Shown here piece by piece: positions 44,869 to 53,797 of a stretch of 64,000 bases of DNA. Made by a program: the position numbers and the translations under genes. The notes beneath the pieces were generated by a model. It was not told the origin of the DNA. It saw nothing but the letters and a program-made list of their open reading frames with translations, and ran no database searches. The stretch is from positions 4,092,001 through 4,156,000 of the forward strand of contig NZ_CP103288.1 in the NCBI RefSeq assembly GCF_024758005.1. Direction: 5' to 3'. Origin of the DNA: Pseudarthrobacter sp. NS4. GTDB taxonomy: Bacteria > Actinomycetota > Actinomycetes > Actinomycetales > Micrococcaceae. Position 1 is the first letter of the stretch. Every line of letters starts with the position of its first letter.

Positions 44869-46392
44869 TCAGTCCTGGAAGTATTCGATTTTGGCACCGA
44901 TAGTGTTCAGCCGCTCAGCGAGGTCCTCGTACCCGCGCTCGATCACGTAGATGTTCCGCAGCTCCGAAACGCCACGGGCCGCCAGCATCGCGAGCAGCAG
45001 GCAGGCCGCAGGACGCAGCGCCGGCGGGCACCCGACCTCGGCCGCGCGCCACTTGGTTGGCCCATTGACGTAGATCCGGTGCGGATCCAACAGCTGTACC
45101 TGCGCCCCCAGCCGGTTCAGTTCCGTGAGGTAGATGGCCCGGTTTTCGTAGACCCAGTCGTGGATCATGGTCTGGCCCGTGGCATTGGCGGCAATCACCG
45201 CAAAGAAGGGCAGGTTGTCGATATTGAGGCCCGGAAACGGCATCGGGTGGATCTTGTCCTCGGGCGCCCGCAACTCCGAGGGCTTTGTGGTGACGTCCAC
45301 CAGCCGGGTGCGGCCGTTACGTGCCATGTACTCGCCCGAAACCTCCACCTGCTGGCCCATCTGGTCCAGCGTTGCCAGTTCAATTTCCATGAATTCGATG
45401 GGCACGCGGCGGACAGTGACCTCGGAATTGGTGACGACTCCGGCGGTAATGAGGCTCATGGCCTCAATGGGGTCCTCAGACGGGAAGTATTCAATATCGG
45501 CGTCGATGACCGGGCGCCCGGTGATCTTCAGGGTGGTGGTCCCCACGCCCTCAATAGTCACGCCCAGCATCTGCAAGTAGAAGCACAGGTCCTGCACCAT
45601 GTAGTTGGGGCTGGCGTTGCGGATAACCGTGGTCCCCTCACGGTGGGCCGCCGCCATGATGGCGTTCTCCGTGACGGTGTCGCCACGCTCCGTCAGCACG
45701 AAGGAACGGTCCAGCGTATCCGCGGACGGGGCCTGGACAGCGTAGAACCCTGCGGTGGCCTCCACTGCAAGGCCGAACTGGCGCAGGGCCTGCATGTGCG
45801 GCTCAACGGTGCGGGTGCCGAGGTCGCAACCGCCCGCATAGGGCAGCCGGTATTCCTCGGATTCATCCAGCAGCGGACCCAGCAGCATGATCACGCTGCG
45901 GGTTCGGCGTGCGGCGTCAACATCCATGGCATCCAGGTCCAGGACAGCCGGGCGGCGCAGCCGAAGGTCCGTGTCGTTGAGCCAGGTGCACTCGACACCA
46001 ATGCTGGTCAGCACCTCAACAATCCTGTTGACTTCTTCAATCCGCGCCAGGCGGCGGAGCACAGTGGTACCGCGGTTGATCAGGCTGGCGCAGAGGAGGG
46101 CGACGCCGGCGTTCTTGCTGCTGTTCACGTCCACTGCGCCCGAGAGAGTGCGCCCGCCTTCCACCCGGAGGTGCGTCATCTGTGGTTTGCCCACATTGAC
46201 GATGCTGCGGTCGAAGATGGTTTCCAGTCGCTGGATCATTTTCAGGCTGAGGTTCTGCTTCCCCTGCTCCATCCGCGCCACGGCGCTCTGGCTGGTTCCC
46301 AGCTCGGCGGCCAGCTGGCCCTGGGTCCAGCCCTTCTCAGTCCGGGCATCCCGCAGCATGGCGGCAACGTGCTCAGTGGTCTCCTGCGTCAT
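44869..46392 (-). CDS. MurA-like UDP-GlcNAc enolpyruvyltransferase fused to an XRE helix-turn-helix
   Basis: 507 residues. Residues about 8-65 are an XRE/Cro helix-turn-helix (ARTEKGWTQGQLAAELGTSQSAVARMEQG). Residues about 73-507 are an EPT/MurA fold, with the substrate pair K93-N94, the loop Cys C189 in YAGGCDLGTRTVEPH (position of E. coli C115), and NIDNLPFF and LRPAACLL near the C-terminus. It transfers enolpyruvate to UDP-GlcNAc if active. Whether it is a wall enzyme, a sensor-regulator or both is open. Single gene with an AT-rich promoter region. Confidence 0.87.
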   Translation of the reverse strand: MTQETTEHVAAMLRDARTEKGWTQGQLAAELGTSQSAVARMEQGKQNLSLKMIQRLETIFDRSIVNVGKPQMTHLRVEGGRTLSGAVDVNSSKNAGVALLCASLINRGTTVLRRLARIEEVNRIVEVLTSIGVECTWLNDTDLRLRRPAVLDLDAMDVDAARRTRSVIMLLGPLLDESEEYRLPYAGGCDLGTRTVEPHMQALRQFGLAVEATAGFYAVQAPSADTLDRSFVLTERGDTVTENAIMAAAHREGTTVIRNASPNYMVQDLCFYLQMLGVTIEGVGTTTLKITGRPVIDADIEYFPSEDPIEAMSLITAGVVTNSEVTVRRVPIEFMEIELATLDQMGQQVEVSGEYMARNGRTRLVDVTTKPSELRAPEDKIHPMPFPGLNIDNLPFFAVIAANATGQTMIHDWVYENRAIYLTELNRLGAQVQLLDPHRIYVNGPTKWRAAEVGCPPALRPAACLLLAMLAARGVSELRNIYVIERGYEDLAERLNTIGAKIEYFQD

Positions 46393-46569
46393 ACAAAAAA
46401 TATATCATAAATGAGTTACTGATGGTTCGGAAACGTTCGTGAACGGGACTTTGAAAAGCCTTTACCCGCTGCGTGCGATACAACTGCGATCCGTTCCCTC
46501 CTTGTCCCGCCCTGCACTCCAAGGCAGACTGGATGAGAACCTTCTTTTCCAAGCAATGACGGAGGCACC

Positions 46570-47394
46570 ATGCCCCGGCCCCAGGCCCACCTGACCGCAG
46601 TCAGGCTGGCATGGCTGCTGGCAGCAGCAGTACTGCTCGTTTTTGCCGGACCTGCGTCGGCGGCGCCCTCACCGGGCGAGGGAAGCCAGTCGCTCCTCGG
46701 CAACGACGTCTCGTGGCCGCAGTGCAACAACGAACTGCCGAAGGGGCAGGCCTTCGGCATCGTCGGCGTCAACAACGGCCTGGCCAACACCACCAACCCG
46801 TGCCTGAAGGAGCAGCTCGCATGGGCCTCCTCATCCCCCGGGCTGCCGACGCAGCCGAAGGTGTCCCTGTACGTCAACACGGCCAATCCCGGCCGCGCGG
46901 GTTCGTGGCGGCCCATCAGCGATGAATATCCCTTCGCATCACCGGTCCATAATCCCTATGGACCCTGCAAGGAAGGGGATTACGGAAAGGCCTGCGCCTA
47001 TATGTACGGCTATGCCAAAGCCTACGACGACGCCTACATCCGCGGAATCACCGACCCCGCCGACTACTTCTGGTGGCTGGATGTGGAGACCGAAAACAGC
47101 TGGGCCAGCGACAAGGACGCAAACCGCGCAGTCCTGGAGGGCATGACGGATTTTTTCCACAGCATCAGTGTCGAGGGCCTGGGCATCTACTCCACAGGCT
47201 TTCAGTGGGACCGGATCGTCGGAACCGTCAGCAGCTCCAGCAACCTCTATTCCCTGCCAAGCTGGCTGGCCGGTGCCCGTAACGCGTCCGAAGCGGCCAC
47301 CGCCTGCTCAAAGCCTCCCTTAACGGCCGGCGGCGAGGTAACGCTGACGCAGTTCGTGGCGAGGGGCTTCGACTACAACCACGCATGCACGTAA
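46570..47394 (+). CDS. Secreted protein of the GH25-like actinobacterial type
   Basis: 274 residues. A Sec signal peptide is clear (AVRLAWLLAAAVLLVFAGPASA, cleavage after about residue 32). The mature part begins LLGNDVSWPQC and has FGIVGVNNG, SLYVNTANPG, YFWWLDVETENSW, EGLGIYSTGFQWDRIVG and LPSWLAGA, the strand pattern of a lysozyme-25-like TIM barrel with Cys pairs. A peptidoglycan or polysaccharide hydrolase is possible, but the catalytic residues are not proven. Confidence 0.75.
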   Translation: MPRPQAHLTAVRLAWLLAAAVLLVFAGPASAAPSPGEGSQSLLGNDVSWPQCNNELPKGQAFGIVGVNNGLANTTNPCLKEQLAWASSSPGLPTQPKVSLYVNTANPGRAGSWRPISDEYPFASPVHNPYGPCKEGDYGKACAYMYGYAKAYDDAYIRGITDPADYFWWLDVETENSWASDKDANRAVLEGMTDFFHSISVEGLGIYSTGFQWDRIVGTVSSSSNLYSLPSWLAGARNASEAATACSKPPLTAGGEVTLTQFVARGFDYNHACT

Positions 47395-47398
47395 GAAG

Positions 47399-48199
47399 TC
47401 AGTTCCCCAGCCACACCATGTTCCACGTGCCGGCGGACAACGAGGCCGCTACCGCCAGCCCTGCCACGAGCAGGCCTCCCGCCAGCACCCAGGCATCAAG
47501 CACACTGTAGGTGGACTCGCGGGCCCAGGTCCGGCTTCCGCCACCGAAACCGCGGGCTTCCATGGTGACAGCCAGCCGGGACGCACGCCGGATCGCCTGG
47601 ACCAGGAGCCCGAAGCTCTGGCCGAGTGTCGCCTTCACCCGTTGGACAGCACTGCCGCGCGAGCCCACACCCCGGGCCCGCCGTGCCATGCCAATGGTCT
47701 GCCATTCCTCAGCCATCAGTCCCACCAGCCGCATGGCGGCAAGGGTCCCCAGCACAAAACGGTGCGGCAGCCGTGCCTTCTGCGCCAGCGCGTCTGCGAG
47801 GTCGGTGGGATCCGTACAGCTCATGAGCAGCACGGCAGGCAGCGCAATGGCCAGGCCGCGGAGCATGAACCCGATGCCCATCTCCAGTGAACCCTCGCTC
47901 ATGGTCCAGATGCCAACGTCGATGAGCGTCCTGCCGCTGTCCGGCGCCAGGATGGAGGTACTCCAGCCGCCCACCGCCGCAGCGATGATCAGCGGCCAGC
48001 CACGCTGCCACAGCAGCGTCAGCGTGAGGCCGGCCAACGGAAACAGCAGGAACTCAAAGACCAGCGCCACCGAAGCGGATACCCAGTCGATGGACAGCGC
48101 CAGCACCACAGTGATGAGGATGACGGCGGCGGCTTTGCTCAGCGGGTTGGCGCGGGTCAGGAGGGCCTGGTTGCCGTGCAGGTTCAGCTCCTGCCTCAT
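47399..48199 (-). CDS. ykoC: ECF transporter transmembrane (T) component, YkoC type
   Basis: 266 residues, CbiQ/EcfT family, with about five membrane segments and the two ATPase-coupling A-R-G-type motifs (MARRARGVGSRG and MEARGFGGG). ATG 48199 (MRQELNLHGNQ) overlaps the ATPase stop by 4 bases. Third gene of the operon under the TPP riboswitch; hydroxymethylpyrimidine or thiamine uptake is the likely role. Confidence 0.87.
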   Translation of the reverse strand: MRQELNLHGNQALLTRANPLSKAAAVILITVVLALSIDWVSASVALVFEFLLFPLAGLTLTLLWQRGWPLIIAAAVGGWSTSILAPDSGRTLIDVGIWTMSEGSLEMGIGFMLRGLAIALPAVLLMSCTDPTDLADALAQKARLPHRFVLGTLAAMRLVGLMAEEWQTIGMARRARGVGSRGSAVQRVKATLGQSFGLLVQAIRRASRLAVTMEARGFGGGSRTWARESTYSVLDAWVLAGGLLVAGLAVAASLSAGTWNMVWLGN

Positions 48200-49758
48200 G
48201 GGGCCACCGGTTCCACCGCGGCCATCCGCAGCTCCGTCCCGCCCAGGGCGGCGGTGAACTCGGCATCGTGGGTCACCGACACCACAGCGGTCCCGGCGTC
48301 CAGGAGCTCGGAGAGGAAGGACGCGAGTTCCGCCCATGTATTGGCGTCCTGGCCGAAGGTCGGCTCGTCCAGGACCAGGACCTGGGGGCTTGCTGCAAGG
48401 ACGGTCGCCACGGAAAGCCGCCGCTTTTCCCCGCCGGAAAGCGTGTAGGGATTGGCGTCCACCAGCGCGGTGAGCCGCAGCCGCTCCAGCAGCTCGTCTA
48501 CGCGTTCCTCGCCATGGCCCAGGTGCCGCGGACCGAACAGCAGCTCATCCAGCACCTTGCCGGTGACGAACTGGTGCTCGGGTTCCTGGAACACTGTGCC
48601 CACCCGTTCGATCAGTTGCTCGGCCTTCCATGCGTAAGGGTCTATTCCCGCTCCCCGGCTCAGGTCCAGGGTGGCTGAGACGTTGCCGGCAACCGGCGCC
48701 AGGAGTCCCGCGAGGGTCAGGGCGAAGGTTGATTTTCCTGCCCCGTTCGGCCCGGTAACCGCGAGCGCCTGCCCGGCCCGCACTTGCGCGCAAATGTCTT
48801 CCTGTACAGGGACCGGCGGAATTTTGCGGAGCCCCCTGCGCCGCGGACGTTCACGGGACACGGCCAGTTTCTCCGCGGCCAGCAGGATATTTCCAGCCCC
48901 AGGACCGGAAAGCCCGGGGGACGGATGCACCGCCCGGGCACGGGTGGCCGGAACGTACCCGGGAACCCACACCCCGGCGGCCATCAGCAGGCTCCGGGCC
49001 TCGCTCAGCACCTGGTCCGGCGGCCCGTCCAGCAGCACGGCAGGATCAGAGGCGGAACCGGGCTGCAGGACCACAATCCGGTCCACCAGGTCCTTCCATA
49101 CGGATACCCGGTGCTCCACCACAACCAGCGTTGCGCCGGTCTTGTCCAGGCAGCGCCCCACGGCGTCGCGGACCTCCAGCACCCCCGCCGGATCAAGGTT
49201 GGCGGTGGGCTCATCCAGGAGGATCAGCCCGGGCCGCATCGCAAGGATTCCCGCCAGCGCCAACCGCTGTTTCTGCCCCCCGGACAGTGCCGACGTCGGA
49301 TGGTCCAGCGGCAGGTGGGCAAGCCCGACGTCGGCCAGTGCCTCATGCACGCGGGTCCAGATGGCGTCGCGCGGCACGGCGAGGTTTTCCGCCCCGAAGG
49401 CGACGTCGTCCCCCACCCTGGAGAGGACCACTTGTGTTTCGGGGTCCTGCTGCATCAGCCCGGCCCGGCCGCGCTGCCCGCGGGGGGAACCGCCGTCGAC
49501 CAGCAGCGAACCCGACTCATCCGAATCGCCCGCCTCGCCGTCGTCGTTCGCGTCCCCCAAGACCCCGGCCAGGGCATGCAGGAGGGTGGATTTGCCGGCG
49601 CCGGAGGGGCCGAGCAGCAGCACCCGCTCCCCCGGCCTGACGTCCAGGTCAAGGGCATTGACCGCGGGCCTGGTGCGGCCGGCGTGCCGCCAGCCCCAGC
49701 CGCGGGCGGTGACTGCCGCCGGCCGGACCGCTTCGGACTGGTGGGAATCTGCCTGCAT
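48196..49758 (-). CDS. ykoD: ECF transporter ATPase, two ABC domains fused, YkoD type
   Basis: 520 residues with two complete ABC domains: Walker A GPSGAGKST, signature LSGGQKQRLAL and Walker B LILLDEPTANLDP in the first half; GPNGAGKST, LSGGEKRRLSV and VLVLDEPTFGQD in the second. FQEPEHQF and MQQDPETQVV are the Q-loops typical of ECF ATPases. ATG 49758 overlaps the stop of the S-component gene. A frame continuing upstream is antisense and not used. Confidence 0.9.
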   Translation of the reverse strand: MQADSHQSEAVRPAAVTARGWGWRHAGRTRPAVNALDLDVRPGERVLLLGPSGAGKSTLLHALAGVLGDANDDGEAGDSDESGSLLVDGGSPRGQRGRAGLMQQDPETQVVLSRVGDDVAFGAENLAVPRDAIWTRVHEALADVGLAHLPLDHPTSALSGGQKQRLALAGILAMRPGLILLDEPTANLDPAGVLEVRDAVGRCLDKTGATLVVVEHRVSVWKDLVDRIVVLQPGSASDPAVLLDGPPDQVLSEARSLLMAAGVWVPGYVPATRARAVHPSPGLSGPGAGNILLAAEKLAVSRERPRRRGLRKIPPVPVQEDICAQVRAGQALAVTGPNGAGKSTFALTLAGLLAPVAGNVSATLDLSRGAGIDPYAWKAEQLIERVGTVFQEPEHQFVTGKVLDELLFGPRHLGHGEERVDELLERLRLTALVDANPYTLSGGEKRRLSVATVLAASPQVLVLDEPTFGQDANTWAELASFLSELLDAGTAVVSVTHDAEFTAALGGTELRMAAVEPVAP

Positions 49759-50381
49759 CAGGAGAAGACGGGCTCCGTGGCTGCCTTGCGCGAGGCGAAG
49801 GAGCTCAGCACGCCGGTCTTCGCCAGTCCGCGGGTGGCGATCCAGGACAGGGCACCAGCGATGACCGCTCCGGAAATCGCGGTGAACACGATGTACGCCA
49901 GCTTGTCGCCGCCGGAGTAGGCGATGTTCCAGCCCCATGGCGCGAAGGAGTCGTTCAGGCCGCAGAAGAAGCCGGCCGCAGCACCGGCGAGCAGTGAAAC
50001 GGGCAGGTTGAACTTCTTGTACACGAAGATCGCGAAGATGATCTCTGCGCCGAGGCCCTGGACAAGGCCGGAGAACAGCACGGATGCGCCGTACTGCGAG
50101 CCCATGAGGAGCTCCCCGGTGGCTGCAACGGTCTCGCAGAACAGTGCCGCGCCGGGCTTGCGGATGATGAGCATGCCCAGCACCGCCGGGATCATCCAGC
50201 CGCCGGCGATCAGGCCGGTCAGGGGCGGGTAAACGGCGTTCATCGGCGCAGACACTGCGGCCGCGCCCTGCGACCAGGCCCAAAAGATAACGCCACCGGC
50301 GATGGCGATCAGGGCCGCCACCACAATGTCCACGACACGCCAGGACTTACGGGTGGTCTTCTTGATTGATGTAGTGCTCAT
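49758..50381 (-). CDS. ykoE: ECF transporter substrate-binding (S) component, YkoE type
   Basis: 207-residue membrane protein with about six segments, typical of YkoE: SWRVVDIVVAALIAIAGGVIFW, NAVYPPLTGLIAGGWMIPAVL, RKPGAALFCETVAATGELL, GLGAEIIFAIF. ATG 50381 (MSTTSIKKT) with GGAGGAT upstream. It follows the TPP riboswitch directly. In Bacillus subtilis ykoEDC takes up hydroxymethylpyrimidine or a thiamine precursor. Confidence 0.9.
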   Translation of the reverse strand: MSTTSIKKTTRKSWRVVDIVVAALIAIAGGVIFWAWSQGAAAVSAPMNAVYPPLTGLIAGGWMIPAVLGMLIIRKPGAALFCETVAATGELLMGSQYGASVLFSGLVQGLGAEIIFAIFVYKKFNLPVSLLAGAAAGFFCGLNDSFAPWGWNIAYSGGDKLAYIVFTAISGAVIAGALSWIATRGLAKTGVLSSFASRKAATEPVFS

Positions 50382-50457
50382 GTGATCCTCCTGGGAAACA
50401 GGAGGGGAAAGCGCGGCAAGCGGCACTTACTGCCGTTGCCGAACACTTCGAGAACTC

Positions 50458-50575
50458 GACTCCCTTGCGCCGGTACTAACCGGATCAGGTTCGAGGGTCT
50501 GCGGCTGTCCGCACTCTCAGCGCCCACCTGCGGTCCCTGGCCTGGCCAGTGCCGACGGCGGCGCTCCCCTGTCGT
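50458..50575 (-). promoter_or_regulatory. TPP (THI-box) riboswitch
   Basis: Read on the minus strand: ACAGGGGAGC, then GGCGCTGAGAGTGCGG (the CUGAGA element), then GACCCTCGAACCTGATCC, GGTTAGTACCGGCG and CAAGGGAGT. These are the conserved thi-box blocks in order and spacing. It lies 77 bases upstream of ykoE, so TPP represses the transporter. Confidence 0.95.
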
Positions 50576-50657
50576 TAAGTGATGCTTGGTTGGTTGGGCG
50601 AAACTGCCCTGTTGGGCGTGGTCCAGTTTATACCCGGAGAGGGGTAGATTGTGGGCC

Positions 50658-51200
50658 ATGACTGCCAATCCACCGCATGTGACTTACTTTGATCCGGACT
50701 CCGATGCCGCGCAGCCTGAGGGGTCGCTGGAAGCCCTCATCGGCCGTATCGAGGCGGAAATCCGCGAGCTCCAGTTCCCCGGCTTCTCGCTGGACGATTC
50801 GCTGAACCTTGGCCTTCTCCTCGTGGAGCTCGGCAAGGAGCGCGGATTACCCATCGCAATCGACATCACCAAGGGGGAACAGGTCCTGTTCCACGTGGCC
50901 TTGCCCGGCGCCACACCAGACAACGAACACTGGATCCGGGCAAAGCAGCGTACCGCCGCCCGGTACGAAGTACCCTCGCTTCTTGTGGGTTTGCGTGGCC
51001 GGCTCCGGGGCGGCCGGATCGAAGACCAGGGGTGGTTTGATCAAACCCGCTACGCCGCGCACGGCGGGTCCTTCCCGCTCTACGTCACGGGCGTAGGCGC
51101 AGTAGCCACCGTCACTGTTTCCGGCCTGCCCCAGGTGCAGGACCACGACCTGGTGGTGGAGGCCCTGCGCGAAATCCTCCGGCCGGGCGCCGAGGACTAG
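50658..51200 (+). CDS. UPF0303-family (HbpS-like haem-degrading domain) protein
   Basis: 180 residues, HbpS-like/UPF0303 type: LNLGLLLVELGKERGLPIAIDITKGEQVLFHVALPGATPDNEHWI with KQRTAARYEVPSLLVG, and GGSFPLYVTGVGAVATVTVSGLPQVQDHDLVVEAL near the C-terminus. ATG 50658 is chosen because the family begins shortly after. Function unproven; haem or cobalamin-adduct binding is suggested for relatives. Confidence 0.82.
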   Translation: MTANPPHVTYFDPDSDAAQPEGSLEALIGRIEAEIRELQFPGFSLDDSLNLGLLLVELGKERGLPIAIDITKGEQVLFHVALPGATPDNEHWIRAKQRTAARYEVPSLLVGLRGRLRGGRIEDQGWFDQTRYAAHGGSFPLYVTGVGAVATVTVSGLPQVQDHDLVVEALREILRPGAED

Positions 51201-51310
51201 GCGCGCCGGGCAGTCCGGAGTTCCCGACTGTACCGGCTATGGACACTCCCGCGCGCGCGGGAGTACATTCGAGGCGAATGGCGGCATTTCCAGACCAGGA
51301 GGGCACAGTC

Positions 51311-51520
51311 ATGACCGGACCAGCAACGGGGAACCAGGTCCGGGCGGCAGTGGACAAAGCCTGGGATGAAATGATCTTCATCGGCCCGGACCATCCCTAC
51401 TATCCTTTGTTTGCCGAACTGGTGTCAGCCATCGGCAAGGCGTGGCAGCAGGGGTACGAGCACGGCCGCGGCGGCGGACAGCATGTGAATCCCTATGCCT
51501 GGAGCGGGCCGGAAGGCTAG
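51311..51520 (+). CDS. Small protein coupled to a carboxylate-amine ligase
   Basis: 69 residues, Tyr- and Gly-rich (WDEMIFIGPDHPYYPLFAELVSAIGKAWQQGYEHGRGGGQ). ATG 51311 has CAGGAGGG about 7 bases upstream. Its TAG shares a base with the GTG start of the ligase gene, so the two are translationally coupled. Family not recognised; it could be an accessory peptide or partner of the ligase. Confidence 0.65.
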   Translation: MTGPATGNQVRAAVDKAWDEMIFIGPDHPYYPLFAELVSAIGKAWQQGYEHGRGGGQHVNPYAWSGPEG

Positions 51521-52671
51521 TGGGGGCCGTGCGGACTTTCGGGGTGGAGGAAGAGTTCCTGCTTGTTGATGCCCGCACCGGAAACCACGCACCCGTGGCT
51601 GGTGATTTCCTGCTGGAAGCCCCTCACCCGGCCGCGTCGAAACAGCCGCCGACCGAAGGTGAATCACGTACGAAGGCCACCAAACGGAAGACCAGCCTTA
51701 CAGCGGAGGTCCAGCGCGAGCAGGTGGAGGCGGTCTCAGCGCCTTTCACCGATCTCGGGGACCTGGCGGCTGCACTGCGGATGGGGCGCGCCGAAGCGGA
51801 CCGGCAGGCAGCCTCGTTCGGTGCACGCGCCGTAGCCTTGGGCACCTCCCCCTTGGCCAGCCTGCCCCATACCCAAAGCCAGGCCCGCTACCAGGCCATG
51901 GAAGAGCGGTTTGGGCTGATCCTGCGGGAGCAGCTGATGTGTGGGTTTCACATCCACGTCTCGGTTGAGTCGGATGAGGAGGGCGTGGCCGTCCTGGACC
52001 GCATCCGGGTCTGGCTTCCAGTCCTTATTGCCTTGTCCGCGAATTCGCCTTACTGGCACGGGCAGGACACCGGCTATGCCAGCTTCCGCTACCAGGTGTG
52101 GCGGCGCTGGCCCACTGCCGGACCTACCGGAATTTTCGGGTCGGCGGCCGCTTACCGGAACCTGCTGGACATGCTGCTCTCCTGCAATGTCCTCCTGGAC
52201 AGGGCAATGATCTATTTTGATGCGCGCCTGTCTTCCACCTTTCCCACCGTGGAGATCCGGGTTCCGGATGTCTGCCTGAAGGCTGGCCATGCCATTGCCA
52301 TCGCGGCCGTGGCCCGTGCCCTGGTGGAAACTGCAGCCAGGGAATGGTCCCGGGGGTTGCCGCCGGCGAGGATCCCCGTCGAGATGATCCGGCTGGCGTC
52401 CTGGCGGGCCAGCCGCTTTGGCATGGAGGACGACCTGATCCACCCTGTCCGTAACCGGCCAATGCCTGCGGCCGAATGCGTCGCTGCACTGCTCGCGCAT
52501 GTAGCTCCCGTCCTGGCAGAAACGGGGGACGCTGAGCTTGTTGACGAGGGAGTGCGGGAGATCCTTCGGGAAGGGACGGGGGCCCAGCTGCAGCGGGCGG
52601 CCTTTGGCAGGTCAGGAAAGCTCCGCGACGTCATCCTGCAGGCTGCCGAAACCACAATCAGCGGCTGCTGA
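51520..52671 (+). CDS. Carboxylate-amine ligase of the GCS2/YbdK family (copy 2)
   Basis: 383 residues from GTG 51520 (next GTG 51529). Motifs: [83 protein letters not shown]. About half the residues in aligned blocks match copy 1 at 43573, so these are paralogues. The segment after residue 25 is shortened and Lys/Ser-rich (TKATKRKTS), unlike copy 1. Substrate unknown. Confidence 0.86.
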   Translation: MGAVRTFGVEEEFLLVDARTGNHAPVAGDFLLEAPHPAASKQPPTEGESRTKATKRKTSLTAEVQREQVEAVSAPFTDLGDLAAALRMGRAEADRQAASFGARAVALGTSPLASLPHTQSQARYQAMEERFGLILREQLMCGFHIHVSVESDEEGVAVLDRIRVWLPVLIALSANSPYWHGQDTGYASFRYQVWRRWPTAGPTGIFGSAAAYRNLLDMLLSCNVLLDRAMIYFDARLSSTFPTVEIRVPDVCLKAGHAIAIAAVARALVETAAREWSRGLPPARIPVEMIRLASWRASRFGMEDDLIHPVRNRPMPAAECVAALLAHVAPVLAETGDAELVDEGVREILREGTGAQLQRAAFGRSGKLRDVILQAAETTISGC

Positions 52672-52684
52672 CCAGCCGGTATGA

Positions 52685-53013
52685 CCGGCTGCGCCGCTCA
52701 AGGAGCAGTGACACGCAACTGTCTGCATTCCGTCCATGGCGGTCAGGAAGGGCCCTCCTGGAAACTGTTCTGCAGTTCGTCCATGGCCTTGGCGGTCTGG
52801 TCACTGCCCGCCACTGTGGTCGCTTTCCTGCGCCGGAACAGCGACGCCGCAAGCTACGGGCAGGGCGGGGGATGAAAGGCTACGGGCAGCTACGGCGGCC
52901 AACTCAGCCAGGAAGGCCTCGACGTCGGAACTCTCCAGGACCAGATCCTGCAGGTCGTGGAAGTAGCGCGGGGCGCTGTGGGGATGGTTGGTAGTGAAAT
53001 TCCCGGGAACCAT
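52685..53013 (-). pseudogene. GAF/ANTAR-type regulator, frameshifted and truncated
   Basis: From ATG 53013 the frame reads FHDLQDLVLESSDVEAFLAELAAVAARSL and then ACGVAV. The GAF domain continues in a second frame (RRRKATTVAGSDQTAKAMDELQNSF) after a shift near 52827, and in a third (LTAMDGMQTVAC) after another near 52747. The C-terminal ANTAR RNA-binding domain is absent; the ligase gene end lies there. A decayed response-regulator gene of the kind common in Arthrobacter. Confidence 0.75.
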
Positions 53014-53275
53014 GGCGGAACTCCGATGGACTGGTCGCCACGGGTTGCACACGGGGACGGGGTGCCGCGTCCTGCCAAACGGTTCTCATCCCAGCCTACT
53101 GGCCCTTTTCAGCGGTGGGCGCAGTTTGCCCTACCCGGGTTCCGCTGTCAGGCTCGGCATAATCCCTTGGGCGCCGCAGGGTCAGTGGCCGGGCCGGCCG
53201 GGAAACAAAGGCTACTTAGCTTTTATTAGTAATCATGCTTACTATGTTGTCTCACGGCGCGAAGGAGTACAGGAC

Positions 53276-53731
53276 ATGGCAGTCACCACCCGCGTAACGG
53301 GCGTCCGAACCGCCCTGCAGTGGGCTGCCCTGGCCGCAGGCGCCGTGTTTCTGCTCGCAGGCATCCTGGGATTCGTCCCGGGGGTCACGGAAAACACTGG
53401 TTCCCTTGGCTTCGCAGGACCCGGAACAGGGGCCCTGCTGTTGGGAATCTTCCAGGTATCCGTTCTCCATAACCTTGTCCATGGCCTCTACGGCGCTGCG
53501 GGCGTATTCATGGCACGCACCCACCGGCACGCCAGGAACTTCCTCATCTACGGCGGGGTCATCTACCTGGTCCTCTGGGTGTATGGGCTCCTCATTGGAG
53601 ACAACACACCCGCAAACTTCATCCCCCAGAACAGTGCGGACAACTGGCTGCACCTCGTCCTGGGCCTGGCCATGATTGCCCTGGCCATCCTGCTGTCCCC
53701 CCGCACTGCCCCCGGCGGCCGGGAAAACTGA
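53276..53731 (+). CDS. DUF4383 membrane protein
   Basis: 151 residues, four membrane segments. Typical DUF4383 features: GILGFVPGVT, VSVLHNLVHGLYGAAGVFMAR, NFLIYGGVIYLVLWVYGLL and ADNWLHLVLGLAMIALA. ATG 53276 has GAAGGAG 8 bases upstream. The open frame before it crosses the pseudogene. Function unknown. Confidence 0.85.
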   Translation: MAVTTRVTGVRTALQWAALAAGAVFLLAGILGFVPGVTENTGSLGFAGPGTGALLLGIFQVSVLHNLVHGLYGAAGVFMARTHRHARNFLIYGGVIYLVLWVYGLLIGDNTPANFIPQNSADNWLHLVLGLAMIALAILLSPRTAPGGREN

Positions 53732-53797
53732 CGGCTTTCAACGGCCGTCAGCGCAGACGGCACCGCACCAGCAACCGCCCTGAGATCAAGGAGCACC

